A stretch of DNA of 64,000 bases from Luteimonas wenzhouensis (GTDB taxonomy: Bacteria > Pseudomonadota > Gammaproteobacteria > Xanthomonadales > Xanthomonadaceae), in contig NZ_VOHE01000002.1 of the NCBI RefSeq assembly GCF_007859305.1, positions 124,001 through 188,000 on the forward strand. Reading direction: 5' to 3'. Each line of letters begins with the position of its first letter. Position 1 is the first letter of the stretch. Made by a program: the position numbers and the translations under genes. The notes under the pieces were generated by a model that saw only the letters and a list, made by a program, of their open reading frames with translations, had not been told where the DNA came from and searched no databases. Positions 1 through 8,183 of this stretch are shown piece after piece.

Positions 1-1452
1 AAGGCCCGCGGGCACGAGGGCAAGTACCTGATCACCCTGCTCAACACCACCGGCCAGCCGCCGCTGGCGCAGCTGGAGAACCGCGCCCTGCGCGAGCGCG
101 TGCACAAAGCCTCGGTCGCGCGCGGCAGCCGCGGCAACCAGTGGGACAACACCGGTATCGTGGCCGAGGTGCTGAAGCTGCGCAGCGAGCGCGCGCGCCT
201 GCTGGGCTACGACACCCCGGCCGCCTACACGCTCGCCGACGAAACCGCGGGCACGGTGGAAGCGGTCAACGACATGCTCGGCCGCCTGGTGCCGGCGGCG
301 GTCGCCAACGCGCGCCGCGAAGGCGCCGCGCTGCAGGCGATGATCGACCGCGAGCAGGCCGCGAAGGGCGAGCCGTCGTTCCAGCTCGAACCCTGGGACT
401 GGGCCTACTACACCGAGAAGGTGCGCGCGGCCGAGTACGACTTCGACGACAACCAGCTCAAGCCCTACTTCGAGATGCGCAACGTGCTGGAGAACGGCGT
501 GTTCTTCGCCGCGACCCGGCTGTACGGCATCACGTTCAAGGAGCGCACCGACCTGCCGAAGTACCACCCCGACACGTGGACCTACGACGTGTTCGACAAG
601 GACGGCAAGCAGCTGGCGATCTTCATCTTCGACCCGTACGCGCGTCCGTCCAAGCGCGGCGGCGCCTGGATGAACTCGTACGTGGGCCAGTCGGAGCTCG
701 AGGGCACCCTACCGGTGGTCGCCAACCACCAGAACGTGCCCAAGCCGCCGGAGGGCGAGCCGACCCTGCTCACCTGGGACGAGGTCACCACGATGTTCCA
801 CGAGTTCGGCCATGCGCTGCACGGCATGTTCTCGGACGTGAAGTACCCGTACTTCTTCATGAACGTGCCGCGCGATTTCGTGGAGTTCCCGTCGCAGGTC
901 AACGAGATGTGGGCCGACTGGCCCGAGATCCTGGCCAACTACGCCAGGCACTACCAGACCGGAGAGCCGCTGCCGCAGGCGTTGCTGGACCGCAAGATGG
1001 CCTCGGCCACGTTCAACGAGGGCTTCGCCACCACCGAGTACCTCGGGGCGACGATCATCGACCAGTACCTGCACCAGCTGCCGGCCGACCGGCTGCCGGG
1101 CGCGGCGCAGGTCATGGAGTACGAAGCGCAGGCGCTCAGGCAGGCCGGGCTGGACTACGCACCGGTCCCGCCGCGCTACCGCACGCCCTACTTCAGCCAC
1201 ATCATGGGGGGCTACGCGGCGGCCTACTACGCCTACATCTGGTCGGAGGTGCTGGACGCGAACACGGTCGAGTGGATCAAGGCCAACGGCGGGCTCAAGC
1301 GCGAGAACGGCGACCGCCTGCGCGAGACCCTGCTCTCGCGCGGCGGGGCCAAGGACGCCAGGCAGCTGTTCGTGGACTTCACCGGCCACGAACCGCGGAT
1401 CGAGCCGCTGCTCAAGAAGCGCGGGCTGGACGCGGCGCCGTCCGCGGACTGA
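1..1452 (+). CDS. dcp: M3 family oligopeptidase / peptidyl-dipeptidase Dcp (5' end missing)
   Basis: Zinc metallopeptidase of family M3, which cleaves short peptides in the cytoplasm or periplasm. The reading frame is already open at base 1, so the N-terminal part (about 200 residues if it matches E. coli Dcp) lies outside the window; 483 residues are visible. The zinc motif HEFGH is at residues 267-271 of the fragment, followed by RDFVEFPSQVNEMW, which supplies the third zinc ligand Glu. The C-terminal part keeps the PYFSHIMGGYAAAYYAYIWS block typical of Dcp/OpdA enzymes. A strong hairpin follows the stop codon. Dcp rather than OpdA is favoured by the ALHGMF and PRDFVEFPSQ wording, but the missing N-terminus leaves the subtype slightly open. 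Confidence 0.93.
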   Translation, partial: KARGHEGKYLITLLNTTGQPPLAQLENRALRERVHKASVARGSRGNQWDNTGIVAEVLKLRSERARLLGYDTPAAYTLADETAGTVEAVNDMLGRLVPAAVANARREGAALQAMIDREQAAKGEPSFQLEPWDWAYYTEKVRAAEYDFDDNQLKPYFEMRNVLENGVFFAATRLYGITFKERTDLPKYHPDTWTYDVFDKDGKQLAIFIFDPYARPSKRGGAWMNSYVGQSELEGTLPVVANHQNVPKPPEGEPTLLTWDEVTTMFHEFGHALHGMFSDVKYPYFFMNVPRDFVEFPSQVNEMWADWPEILANYARHYQTGEPLPQALLDRKMASATFNEGFATTEYLGATIIDQYLHQLPADRLPGAAQVMEYEAQALRQAGLDYAPVPPRYRTPYFSHIMGGYAAAYYAYIWSEVLDANTVEWIKANGGLKRENGDRLRETLLSRGGAKDARQLFVDFTGHEPRIEPLLKKRGLDAAPSAD

Positions 1453-1477
1453 GCATCCGCGCCGGGGAGGCAACGCG

Positions 1478-1512
1478 ACGCCGCCGGGCAACCCCGGCGG
1501 CGTTTGCGTTTC
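1478..1512 (+). terminator. Rho-independent terminator after dcp
   Basis: Perfect 11-bp stem (ACGCCGCCGGG pairing with CCCGGCGGCGT) with a 4-base loop, followed by TTGCGTTTCC. It lies 26 bases after the dcp stop and before the next gene in the same direction. Confidence 0.75.
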
Positions 1513-1607
1513 CGGCGCCGGCAGCCCGCGCCTTCGCCATGGTCTCGTCACCAGGCGCGGCGCGATCGCCCCTGGAGCGGCCCGCGGCCGCCGGTTAGCA
1601 TCGCCCC

Positions 1608-2447
1608 ATGCCCGCGCCCGCCGCACCTTCCGTCGCCACCGCGGCCGCTTCCCTGCGCGACTGGCTCGGCCGCCACCAGCGCGTGTTCGTGCTCACCGGT
1701 GCCGGCTGCAGCACGGCGTCGGGCATCCCCGACTACCGCGACGCCAACGGCGACTGGAAGCGCACCCCGCCCATCACTCTGCAAGCGCTGGTCGGCAGCG
1801 ACGCAGCCTACCGGCGCTACTGGGCACGCAGCAGCGTGGGCTGGCCGCGGTTCCTGGCCGCGCGGCCGAACCGCGCCCACCATGCGCTGGCGGAGTTCGA
1901 GCGGCGCGGCCGGGTGAGCCTGCTGCTGACCCAGAACGTCGACGGGCTGCACCAGCGCGCCGGCAGCCGCGACGTGCTCGACCTGCACGGGCGCCTGGAC
2001 GCGGTGGTGTGCCTGGGCTGCGGGGAGCGCACGTCGCGCGAGGCGGTCCAGGGACGGATCGAGGCCGCCAACCCCGGCTGGCATGCCGGTATGGCACGCG
2101 CCGCGCCCGATGGCGACGCGGACATCGCCGACGAGGCGGTCGCCGGCTTCCGTGCACCGCGCTGCGCCCGCTGCGACGGCCTGCTCAAGCCCGACGTGGT
2201 GTTCTTCGGCGAGGCCGTGCCGCGCACGCGCGTGGAGCAGGCACGACGGGCCCTGCACGGCTCCGATGCGATGCTCGTGGCCGGCTCGTCGCTGATGGTC
2301 TGGTCCGGCCTGCGCTTCGTGCGCGCCGCGGTGGACCTGGGCCTGCCGGTCGCGATCCTCAACCGCGGTCGCACCCGCGCCGACGACCTGGCCGGGCTGC
2401 GCATCGACGCGGACATCGCCACCGCACTGGAGGAGGCTTTGGCATGA
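1608..2447 (+). CDS. Sir2-family NAD-dependent protein deacylase
   Basis: Sirtuin: removes acyl groups from lysine using NAD+, giving nicotinamide and O-acyl-ADP-ribose. The 279-residue protein has the NAD motif [15 protein letters not shown] (31-45), TQNVDGLH (108-115), the catalytic His127 in DLHGRL, and four zinc cysteines as CLGC (135-138) and CARC (186-189). PDVVFFGE and AGSSLMVW follow as expected. The length and the long insertion between the zinc pairs resemble class II (SIRT4-like) sirtuins rather than short CobB proteins, so I do not assign the name cobB. The stop overlaps the trehalase start as ATGA, so the two are translationally coupled. Confidence 0.92.
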   Translation: MPAPAAPSVATAAASLRDWLGRHQRVFVLTGAGCSTASGIPDYRDANGDWKRTPPITLQALVGSDAAYRRYWARSSVGWPRFLAARPNRAHHALAEFERRGRVSLLLTQNVDGLHQRAGSRDVLDLHGRLDAVVCLGCGERTSREAVQGRIEAANPGWHAGMARAAPDGDADIADEAVAGFRAPRCARCDGLLKPDVVFFGEAVPRTRVEQARRALHGSDAMLVAGSSLMVWSGLRFVRAAVDLGLPVAILNRGRTRADDLAGLRIDADIATALEEALA

Positions 2448-4021
2448 ACCGCTTCCATCGCCTGCTTGCGGCGCTGCTGCTGGGCCTGGCCTGCGCGCCG
2501 GCCGCGGCCCGGCACTGCGTGGCCGGGTTTCCCGAGGTCTATGGCCCGCTGTTCGCGGACGCCCAGCGTGCCCTGCCCGATCCCAAGGCGATGGTGGACG
2601 CCATCCCGAGGGCCGCGCCCGCGGCGATCGCGGCGGAGTACGCCGCGCGCCGCGACGCGCCGGGGTTCGACCTGGAGGCGTTCATCGCGGAGCGTTTCGA
2701 GCTTCCGCGCCCGGCCGGCGGCGACTACCGGACGGATCCGGCGCACGATGTCGTCGCGCACATCGACCGCCTGTGGCGCGAGCTCGAGCGCCAGCCCGCG
2801 CCGGGCGACGCGCGCAGCTCGCTGCTGCCCCTGCCGGCGCCGTACGTGGTGCCGGGCGGGCGCTACGACGAGATCTACTACTGGGATTCCTACTTCACGA
2901 TGCTCGGCCTGCTCGAGAGCGGCCGCATCGACCTGGTGCGCTCGATGGTCGCCAACTTCGCGGCCATGATCGAGCGCTACGGCCACGTCCCCAACGGCAA
3001 CCGCACCTACTACCTGAGCCGCTCGCAGCCGCCGTTCTTCGCCGCGATGGTGGTCCTGCTGGCCGACCACGACGGGCCGGGCGTCCTGGCCACCTACCTG
3101 CCCGCGCTCGAGCGCGAGTACGCGTTCTGGATGGACGGCGCCGAGTCGCTGGCGCCGGGCGCCGCGCACCGCCGCGTCGTGCGCCTGGCCGACGGCACCC
3201 TGCTCAACCGCTACTGGGACGACTGCGACACCCCGCGCGACGAGAGCCACATCATGGACGTGGCCACCGCCGCGGCCTCCCCGCGTCCCGCGCCCGAGGT
3301 CTACCGCAACCTGCGGGCCGGGGCCGAGAGCGGCTGGGACTTCAGCTCGCGCTGGCTGGCCGATGGCCGCAGCCTGCACACGATCCGCACCGTGGAGCTG
3401 CTGCCGCCCGACCTCAACAGCCTCCTGCACGCCCTCGAATCGACCTTGGCGCGGGCGCACGCGGCAGCGGGCGACGCCGACGCGTCCGCCGCGTACCAGG
3501 CGCGTGCGGCCAGGCGCGCCGAGGCGGTCCGGCGCCTGCTCTGGGACGACAACGAAGGCGTGTTCACCGACCACCTGTTCGAGGGCATGGCCTCGACCGG
3601 CCAGGTGACGCTGGCCACGGTGTATCCGCTGTACTTCGGCATCGCCGACGAAGCCCAGGCAAGGTCGGTGGCGCGCGTCCTGCGCGAGCGCCTGCTGCAG
3701 CGCCACGGTCTGGCCACGACCACGGTGCGCAGCGGCGAGCAGTGGGACCTGCCCAATGGCTGGGCGCCGCTGCAGTGGCTGGCGATCCGCGGCCTGGAGC
3801 GCTACGGCGAGCATGACCTCGCGCGCGAGGTCGCCACCCGCTGGATCCGGCACAACCTCGAGCTGTTCGCGCGCCAGCGCAAGCTGGTCGAGAAATACGA
3901 CGTGACCGGCGAAGCCGAGGCCGGCGGCGGCGAATACCCGCTGCAGGACGGCTTCGGCTGGACCAACGGAGTGCTCCGCGCCCTGCTCGCGCGTTACCCC
4001 GACACCGTCGCGCCGCGCTGA
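2444..4021 (+). CDS. treA: Periplasmic alpha,alpha-trehalase (GH37)
   Basis: Hydrolyses trehalose to two glucose molecules. The 525-residue protein begins with a signal peptide (MNRFHRLLAALLLGLACAPA, cut near AAA-RHC), so it is periplasmic. Both trehalase signatures are present: PGGRYDEIYYWDSYF, and QWDLPNGWAPLQW. The probable acid is the Asp in AESGWDFSSRW and the probable base the Glu in GGGEYPLQDGFGWTNG, matching Asp312/Glu496 of E. coli Tre37A from memory. The ATG overlaps the sirtuin stop by four bases. The stop codon directly abuts the stop of the convergent cfa gene, leaving no room for a terminator. Confidence 0.95.
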   Translation: MNRFHRLLAALLLGLACAPAAARHCVAGFPEVYGPLFADAQRALPDPKAMVDAIPRAAPAAIAAEYAARRDAPGFDLEAFIAERFELPRPAGGDYRTDPAHDVVAHIDRLWRELERQPAPGDARSSLLPLPAPYVVPGGRYDEIYYWDSYFTMLGLLESGRIDLVRSMVANFAAMIERYGHVPNGNRTYYLSRSQPPFFAAMVVLLADHDGPGVLATYLPALEREYAFWMDGAESLAPGAAHRRVVRLADGTLLNRYWDDCDTPRDESHIMDVATAAASPRPAPEVYRNLRAGAESGWDFSSRWLADGRSLHTIRTVELLPPDLNSLLHALESTLARAHAAAGDADASAAYQARAARRAEAVRRLLWDDNEGVFTDHLFEGMASTGQVTLATVYPLYFGIADEAQARSVARVLRERLLQRHGLATTTVRSGEQWDLPNGWAPLQWLAIRGLERYGEHDLAREVATRWIRHNLELFARQRKLVEKYDVTGEAEAGGGEYPLQDGFGWTNGVLRALLARYPDTVAPR

Positions 4022-5140
4022 TCAGCGTGGCGCGACGTAGCCCCCCGGCACCCCGCCGGGCGAGAGGACGATCTGCCACAGCTGGATCAGCCGCGCACGG
4101 AAGCAGGCCATCGACCCGGCCAGGTAGTAGCGCCACATCCGCCGGAAGCGCTCGTCATAGCGCGCCGGCAGCCGCGGCCACGCCTGCTCGATGTTGTCGC
4201 GCCAGGCCTGCAGGGTGCGGTCGTAGTCGGCGCCGAAGTTGTGCCAGTCCTCGATCACGAAGCGACCTTCCAGCGCCCTGGTGATCTGCGCGGCCGAGGG
4301 CAGCATCGAGTTGGGGAAGATGTACTTGGCGATCCAGGGGTCGGTGTGGGTGCGGCTGGTATTGGCGCCGATGGTGTGCAGCAGGAACAGCCCATCGGGC
4401 GCCAGGCAGCGCCTGGCCACGTCGAAGTAGGTGGCGTAGTTGCGCACGCCCACGTGCTCGAACATGCCGATCGAGACGATCCGGTCGAAGCGTTCGTCAA
4501 GCCCGCGGTAGTCCTGCACCCGGATCTCCACCGGCAGCCCGGCGCACAGTTCGCGTGCATGCGCGGCCTGCTCGCGCGAGATGGTCACGCCGACGCCCGA
4601 AACGCCGTAGCGTTCGGCCGCGAAGCGCAGCATCTCGCCCCAGCCGCAGCCGATGTCGAGCAGGCGCATGCCCTCGCGCAGGCCCAGTTTCCGGCAGCAC
4701 AGGTCGAGCTTGGCCTCCTGTGCCGCGTCCAGGTCGGCGGCTTCGCGCCAGTAGCCGCAGCTGTAGACCAGGCGCCGGCCGAGCATGGCCGCGTACAGGT
4801 CGTTGCCCAGGTCGTAATGGCGCTCGCCCACGGCCAGGCTGCGGCGCCCGGCCTGCAGGTTCACCAGCCGCGCCAGCAGGGCCAGGCGCACGTCGGCCAA
4901 GCGGACCACGCGGCGGTCGAGGCCCGCCTCCAGCAGGCGCTGCAGGAAAGCATCCAGCGACCCGGCTTCCCAGCCGCCATCCATGTAGGTCTCGCCGAGC
5001 GCGAGCGAGCCGCCGGCCAGCAGGCGCGCCGGCACCCCCGGATCGAGGATGCGCATGTCCCACGGCCGGTCGCCGTCCAGGCGCACGCCGGCGTCGGCGA
5101 GCAGCGATTGCAGTCGTGTCCGGAACCGGTCCTGGCCCAT
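4022..5140 (-). CDS. cfa: Cyclopropane-fatty-acyl-phospholipid synthase
   Basis: SAM-dependent enzyme that adds a methylene bridge to double bonds of unsaturated acyl chains in membrane phospholipids, usually a stress or stationary-phase response. 372 residues from the chosen ATG, preceded by AAGGGGCGG about 8 bases upstream; an upstream ATG at 5164 has no such site. Visible features are the HYDLGNDLYAAML block (108-120), typical of CFA synthases, the SAM-binding loop LLDIGCGWGEM (160-170), and the conserved SIGMFEHVG segment. It is converged on by treA. Its upstream neighbour, the DUF3298 lipoprotein, is co-directional with a gap of about 50 bases, so co-transcription is possible. Confidence 0.93.
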   Translation of the reverse strand: MGQDRFRTRLQSLLADAGVRLDGDRPWDMRILDPGVPARLLAGGSLALGETYMDGGWEAGSLDAFLQRLLEAGLDRRVVRLADVRLALLARLVNLQAGRRSLAVGERHYDLGNDLYAAMLGRRLVYSCGYWREAADLDAAQEAKLDLCCRKLGLREGMRLLDIGCGWGEMLRFAAERYGVSGVGVTISREQAAHARELCAGLPVEIRVQDYRGLDERFDRIVSIGMFEHVGVRNYATYFDVARRCLAPDGLFLLHTIGANTSRTHTDPWIAKYIFPNSMLPSAAQITRALEGRFVIEDWHNFGADYDRTLQAWRDNIEQAWPRLPARYDERFRRMWRYYLAGSMACFRARLIQLWQIVLSPGGVPGGYVAPR

Positions 5141-5191
5141 GCGTCCGCCCCTTGTGCCGGCCAAGCGGCGCCGGCACCTGCGCGGACCAGT

Positions 5192-6031
5192 CTACTGTGC
5201 CGCCCCGGGGTCGGCGAACAGCCGGCGGTACTCGGCGGCCACGTGCGGCAGCAGCACCCGGGCCGGCACCTCCACCACCTGGACGCCGTCCGAGTACGGG
5301 CCCACCTGGTAGGGCGGGAACACGAAGCGCAGCGCCGAGACCCGCCCCTGACCATCGAGCACGGGCTCGAACTCGGAGAAGCTGTCGGCTTCCGGCGCCG
5401 TGCCCTCGTCGATCATCCGGCCGGCCGCCCGCACCACGCGCATGCGCTCGACGGGCTCGAGCTCGTCGGCGTCCACCCGCTGCGACAGCGCCGCGTGCAG
5501 CTGTTCGCGCGCGTAGGCGGCGATGCGGTCCCAGGCCGCGGGGTCGGGGACCAGCGCATCCGCGGTGAGCAGGCGGTCCTCGCGCGGCAGCCACACGAAG
5601 CGGGCGATCAGCGGCGCCCCGTGGGCCCCGCCGGTGAACGTGCTGCCATCGGCGGCGACCGCGAAGATCTCCGGGGTGTCGGCCACCACCTTGTATTCGA
5701 GGGCGAGGTCGTACAGCAGGCCCCCCGGCTCGTCGCCCATGGCCGCGACCGCATCCAACAGGTCCTGCCGCGCGGCCTCGGAATAGTCCCTGAGTTCGGC
5801 CGCCAGTCCCGGGTAACGATTGACCTCGGGCGGATAGCTGATGCCGATGATGTAGCGCGGGTCGGTCTCGACCACGTCCTCGAGCACCACCGGCTCGCGC
5901 GGAGCCGGGACCGTGGGTGCCTGCACCATCGGGGGAGGCGCCGGAGCGGCGGGGGGCGGCGGGGCCTCGTCCCGGCATCCTGCCAGGGCCACCAGCAGCA
6001 GCAGTGCAACCGCACGATCAAGCCGGTCCAT
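5192..6031 (-). CDS. DUF3298 (RsiV-type) domain lipoprotein
   Basis: Predicted lipoprotein of 279 residues. From the chosen ATG the signal peptide LDRAVALLLLVALAGC ends in a lipobox with Cys19, followed by a Pro/Ala-rich linker (about 25-45). The C-terminal half carries the DUF3298 hallmark FVFPPYQVGPYSDGVQVVEVP, preceded by a DUF4163-like region. This domain pair occurs in the anti-sigma factor RsiV, which binds lysozyme, and in many uncharacterised lipoproteins. No sigma factor gene is adjacent, so a regulatory role cannot be inferred. The longer frame back to 6115 is unlikely because it would bury the signal peptide. Confidence 0.8.
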   Translation of the reverse strand: MDRLDRAVALLLLVALAGCRDEAPPPPAAPAPPPMVQAPTVPAPREPVVLEDVVETDPRYIIGISYPPEVNRYPGLAAELRDYSEAARQDLLDAVAAMGDEPGGLLYDLALEYKVVADTPEIFAVAADGSTFTGGAHGAPLIARFVWLPREDRLLTADALVPDPAAWDRIAAYAREQLHAALSQRVDADELEPVERMRVVRAAGRMIDEGTAPEADSFSEFEPVLDGQGRVSALRFVFPPYQVGPYSDGVQVVEVPARVLLPHVAAEYRRLFADPGAAQ

Positions 6032-6174
6032 GTTCCCGCGTTCCCCGTGTCGAAGCCTCGGAAGGCACGCAAGCATACGCGCATCTAACGTTTTTGTAAC
6101 AAGCCCCCGGTGCACGCGAGGTCAAGACGCCGCACCGGCGCCAACGGCGGCCGGCAGGCCCGGAATGCAGGCAA

Positions 6175-6206
6175 GAAAAAGCCCCGGGCTCTCACCCGGG
6201 GCTTTC
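6175..6206 (-). terminator. Rho-independent terminator of the cold-shock gene
   Basis: 8-bp perfect GC stem (GCCCCGGG/CCCGGGGC, 6-base loop) extended by A-T pairs, with TTTTTCTT following it on the minus strand. It lies 28 bases after the csp stop. Its A-rich other side could also stop plus-strand transcripts. Confidence 0.9.
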
Positions 6207-6233
6207 TTCAAACTGGCTTGAAGGCTGGGTCGC

Positions 6234-6443
6234 TCAGAGCGCCTGCACTTCGTCGGCCTGCAGGCCCTTCTGGCCCTGCACGACCTTGAAGGACACCTTC
6301 TGGCCTTCCTGCAGCGACTTGAAGCCCGTGCCCTGGATCGAGCGGAAGTGGACGAAGAGGTCCTGGCCGTTCTCCGGGGTGATGAAGCCGAAGCCCTTGG
6401 CGTCGTTGAACCACTTGACGGTTCCGGTCTGACGTTCGGACAT
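6234..6443 (-). CDS. Cold-shock protein (CspA family)
   Basis: 69-residue single cold-shock domain that binds single-stranded RNA/DNA and melts secondary structure. RNP1 is KGFGFIT (16-22) and RNP2 is LFVHF (29-33); the rest is a typical CspA beta-barrel. The start is fixed by AAGGAG 8 bases before the ATG. The frame stays open far upstream, but that part has no family similarity and corresponds to the 5' leader. The gene is flanked by a strong terminator, so it is monocistronic. Confidence 0.97.
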   Translation of the reverse strand: MSERQTGTVKWFNDAKGFGFITPENGQDLFVHFRSIQGTGFKSLQEGQKVSFKVVQGQKGLQADEVQAL

Positions 6444-6795
6444 GTTGTTACTCCTTGATACGAACAGTGGGTGGATACCAGGTTCCCTCTGGGAGCCCTG
6501 GACTGTGTCCAGCAAGGGGTAACGCGAACGATGGAGCGGATCGCCTGGAGCGGCCGCCCGGGGGGCGGCTTTGCCTCTGTGATCTACCGCATCGGAGTCA
6601 CGATGTACCGTGATCCCGGCCTTGAACAGTGCGCGCACGATAGCGCACTTTCAGGTCCAAGTGTGAATGGCCCGCGTACGCGTGGCGGCCCGCCCCCTGC
6701 CAGGGGGCTTTCCCGGCACGGATGCTGCAGTGCGGCAGCCGGTCCGCGCGGCGCCCCTGGCAGCGCACCCGGGACCGCACACCGGGGCGGCGCGC
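6444..6795. other. Intergenic region, cold-shock gene leader
   Basis: 352 bases without a supported gene. The proximal part is the ribosome-binding site and probably a long 5' leader of the minus-strand csp gene, as is usual for this family. I could not identify a convincing promoter by eye, and the open frames crossing it look like high-GC shadows. Confidence 0.5.
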
Positions 6796-7089
6796 TCAGG
6801 ACGGGTCCGGCGCGCCCACCACCAGCGCCGCGTACTCCGGATGTCGCCGGATCCATCCGGCGGCGTACGCGCAGCGCGGCTCCACGCGCAGGCCGTGCGC
6901 ACGCGCGTGCTCCAGCGCCGCCTCGACCAGCCGGCCGGCCACCCCCTGGCCGCGCAGCGCCTCGGGGACGCCGGTGTGGAGGATGACCATGCGCCCGCCG
7001 GACATCCTGTACTCCAGCTCGGCGCGGCCGCCCGGCAACGCCGCCTCGAAACGGTGGCCTGCCAGGTGTTCGATGCGGATCGGTTCCAT
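6796..7089 (-). CDS. Small GNAT-type N-acetyltransferase (YjdJ/COG2388 family)
   Basis: 97-residue minimal GNAT fold. The acetyl-CoA loop is LRGQGVAGRL (45-54), and the family-specific tail PRCAYAAGWIRRHPEYAALV (71-90) identifies the short COG2388 group. Substrates are unknown for most members. The ATG at 7089 places the family start MEPIRIEH at residue 1; an upstream frame to 7152 is not needed. It is divergent from the 61-residue orphan starting at 7281. Confidence 0.85.
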   Translation of the reverse strand: MEPIRIEHLAGHRFEAALPGGRAELEYRMSGGRMVILHTGVPEALRGQGVAGRLVEAALEHARAHGLRVEPRCAYAAGWIRRHPEYAALVVGAPDPS

Positions 7090-7280
7090 GAGCGCCTCCG
7101 GACGCCGTGCCCGACCCGCATTCTGTGGCACCGGGTCCCCGCGCGCCGTCAACAGGGGCCGTTTCCCGCCGGCGGGTGACGCTGGGCGTCCGAAGATTCT
7201 TGAGCTTCGTCACGTTTCCGGCTGGCATGGAACCTGCTTCGGTTCCGTCGACGGCAACACCCATCCCGGAGGGGGACACC

Positions 7281-7466
7281 ATGATCGATCCTCAGGCCCA
7301 GCACGAGGCCATCGCCCGCCTGTTCGAACTGGTCCGCGCCGGCGACGTCGACAGCCTCGAGTTCAGCCAGCTCGATTCGCTGGTCTACAGCGGGCTGGAA
7401 CGGACCTACCAGGTCAACGACGAGGACCACGACGCCCACGGCGTCGTCCGCACCACCGCCAACTGA
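7281..7466 (+). CDS. Small acidic hypothetical protein
   Basis: 61 residues, beginning MIDPQAQHEAIARLFELV. It has a strong ribosome-binding site (GGAGGGGG) just before the ATG and a short predicted amphipathic N-terminal helix. The C-terminal half is polar (VNDEDHDAHGVV). There are no cysteines, signal peptide or membrane segment. I do not recognise a family. The good RBS and the independent position between divergent and convergent neighbours favour a real gene. Confidence 0.6.
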   Translation: MIDPQAQHEAIARLFELVRAGDVDSLEFSQLDSLVYSGLERTYQVNDEDHDAHGVVRTTAN

Positions 7467-7487
7467 GCGGCCACCCCGGGCGCGCCC

Positions 7488-7510
7488 CCGCGGCGCGCCC
7501 GCGCATCCGT
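7488..7510. terminator. GC hairpin between convergent genes
   Basis: 9-bp perfect stem GGGCGCGCC/GGCGCGCCC with a 5-base loop, 22 bases after the small orphan and before the convergent rhomboid gene. There is no T tract on either strand, so termination is only plausible. Confidence 0.4.
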
Positions 7511-7557
7511 CCCGCCGCCACGCGGGCGAGGGCCCGCCCCGTCGCCGGCGGCGGACC

Positions 7558-8172
7558 TCAGAACGACGGACTCAACAGCCTGGCCAGGAAGGTGGTGGCC
7601 ACGCGCGGCTCCATCATCACCGTGAACAGCACGCCGTAGGCCGCGCCCCACAGGTGCGCGCTGTGGTTGACATTATCGCCCCCGCGCCGGTCCATCCAGA
7701 TCGAATAGCCGATGTACAGCACCGCGTACACGATCGCCGGCACCGGCAGGACGAACACCAGGATCAGGCTCCAGGGCGCGAACAGGATGTAGCTGAAGAG
7801 CACCGCCGACACCGCGCCCGACGCGCCCAGGCTGCGATAGCCGGCGTCGCCCTGGTGGCGGAAGTAGGTCGGCATGATCGCCACCACGATCGCCGACAGG
7901 TAGAACAGCACGAAGCCCAGGTGCCCGATCCGCCCCACGAACACCGGCTCGATCGCGCGCCCGAAGAAGAACAGCGTGATCATGTTGAACAGCAGGTGCT
8001 GGCCATCGGCATGGATGAAGCCGTGGGTCACCAGGCGGTCGTACTGGCGGTGACGGGCGATCGCCGGCGGCCACAGGATCAGCCGCTCCAGCAGCTTGCG
8101 GTCGCCGAACGCGCGCCACGACACGAACACGGTGGCCGCGACCAGCAGGTAGGTGACGATGGGCTGTCGCAT
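7558..8172 (-). CDS. Rhomboid-family intramembrane serine protease
   Basis: 204-residue membrane protein with about six hydrophobic segments. The catalytic serine lies in GASGAVSA (GxSG motif) and the partner histidine in NHSAHLWGAAYG. The HxxxN-type element HLLFNM near residues 60-65 is present, as in GlpG-like proteases. Rhomboids cleave transmembrane helices of membrane proteins; the substrate here is unknown. It follows the peptide transporter by 11 bases and is probably co-transcribed with it. Confidence 0.92.
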   Translation of the reverse strand: MRQPIVTYLLVAATVFVSWRAFGDRKLLERLILWPPAIARHRQYDRLVTHGFIHADGQHLLFNMITLFFFGRAIEPVFVGRIGHLGFVLFYLSAIVVAIMPTYFRHQGDAGYRSLGASGAVSAVLFSYILFAPWSLILVFVLPVPAIVYAVLYIGYSIWMDRRGGDNVNHSAHLWGAAYGVLFTVMMEPRVATTFLARLLSPSF

Positions 8173-8183
8173 GGGCGGCTCCG

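Noticed and set aside
1817-3853. 678-codon minus-strand frame under the sirtuin and trehalase genes
   Set aside because: Low-complexity shadow of two well-supported genes with catalytic motifs intact.
6471-6986. Plus-strand frames in the cold-shock leader
   Set aside because: Pro/Arg/Gly-rich without an RBS or family; they cross the GNAT gene in antisense.
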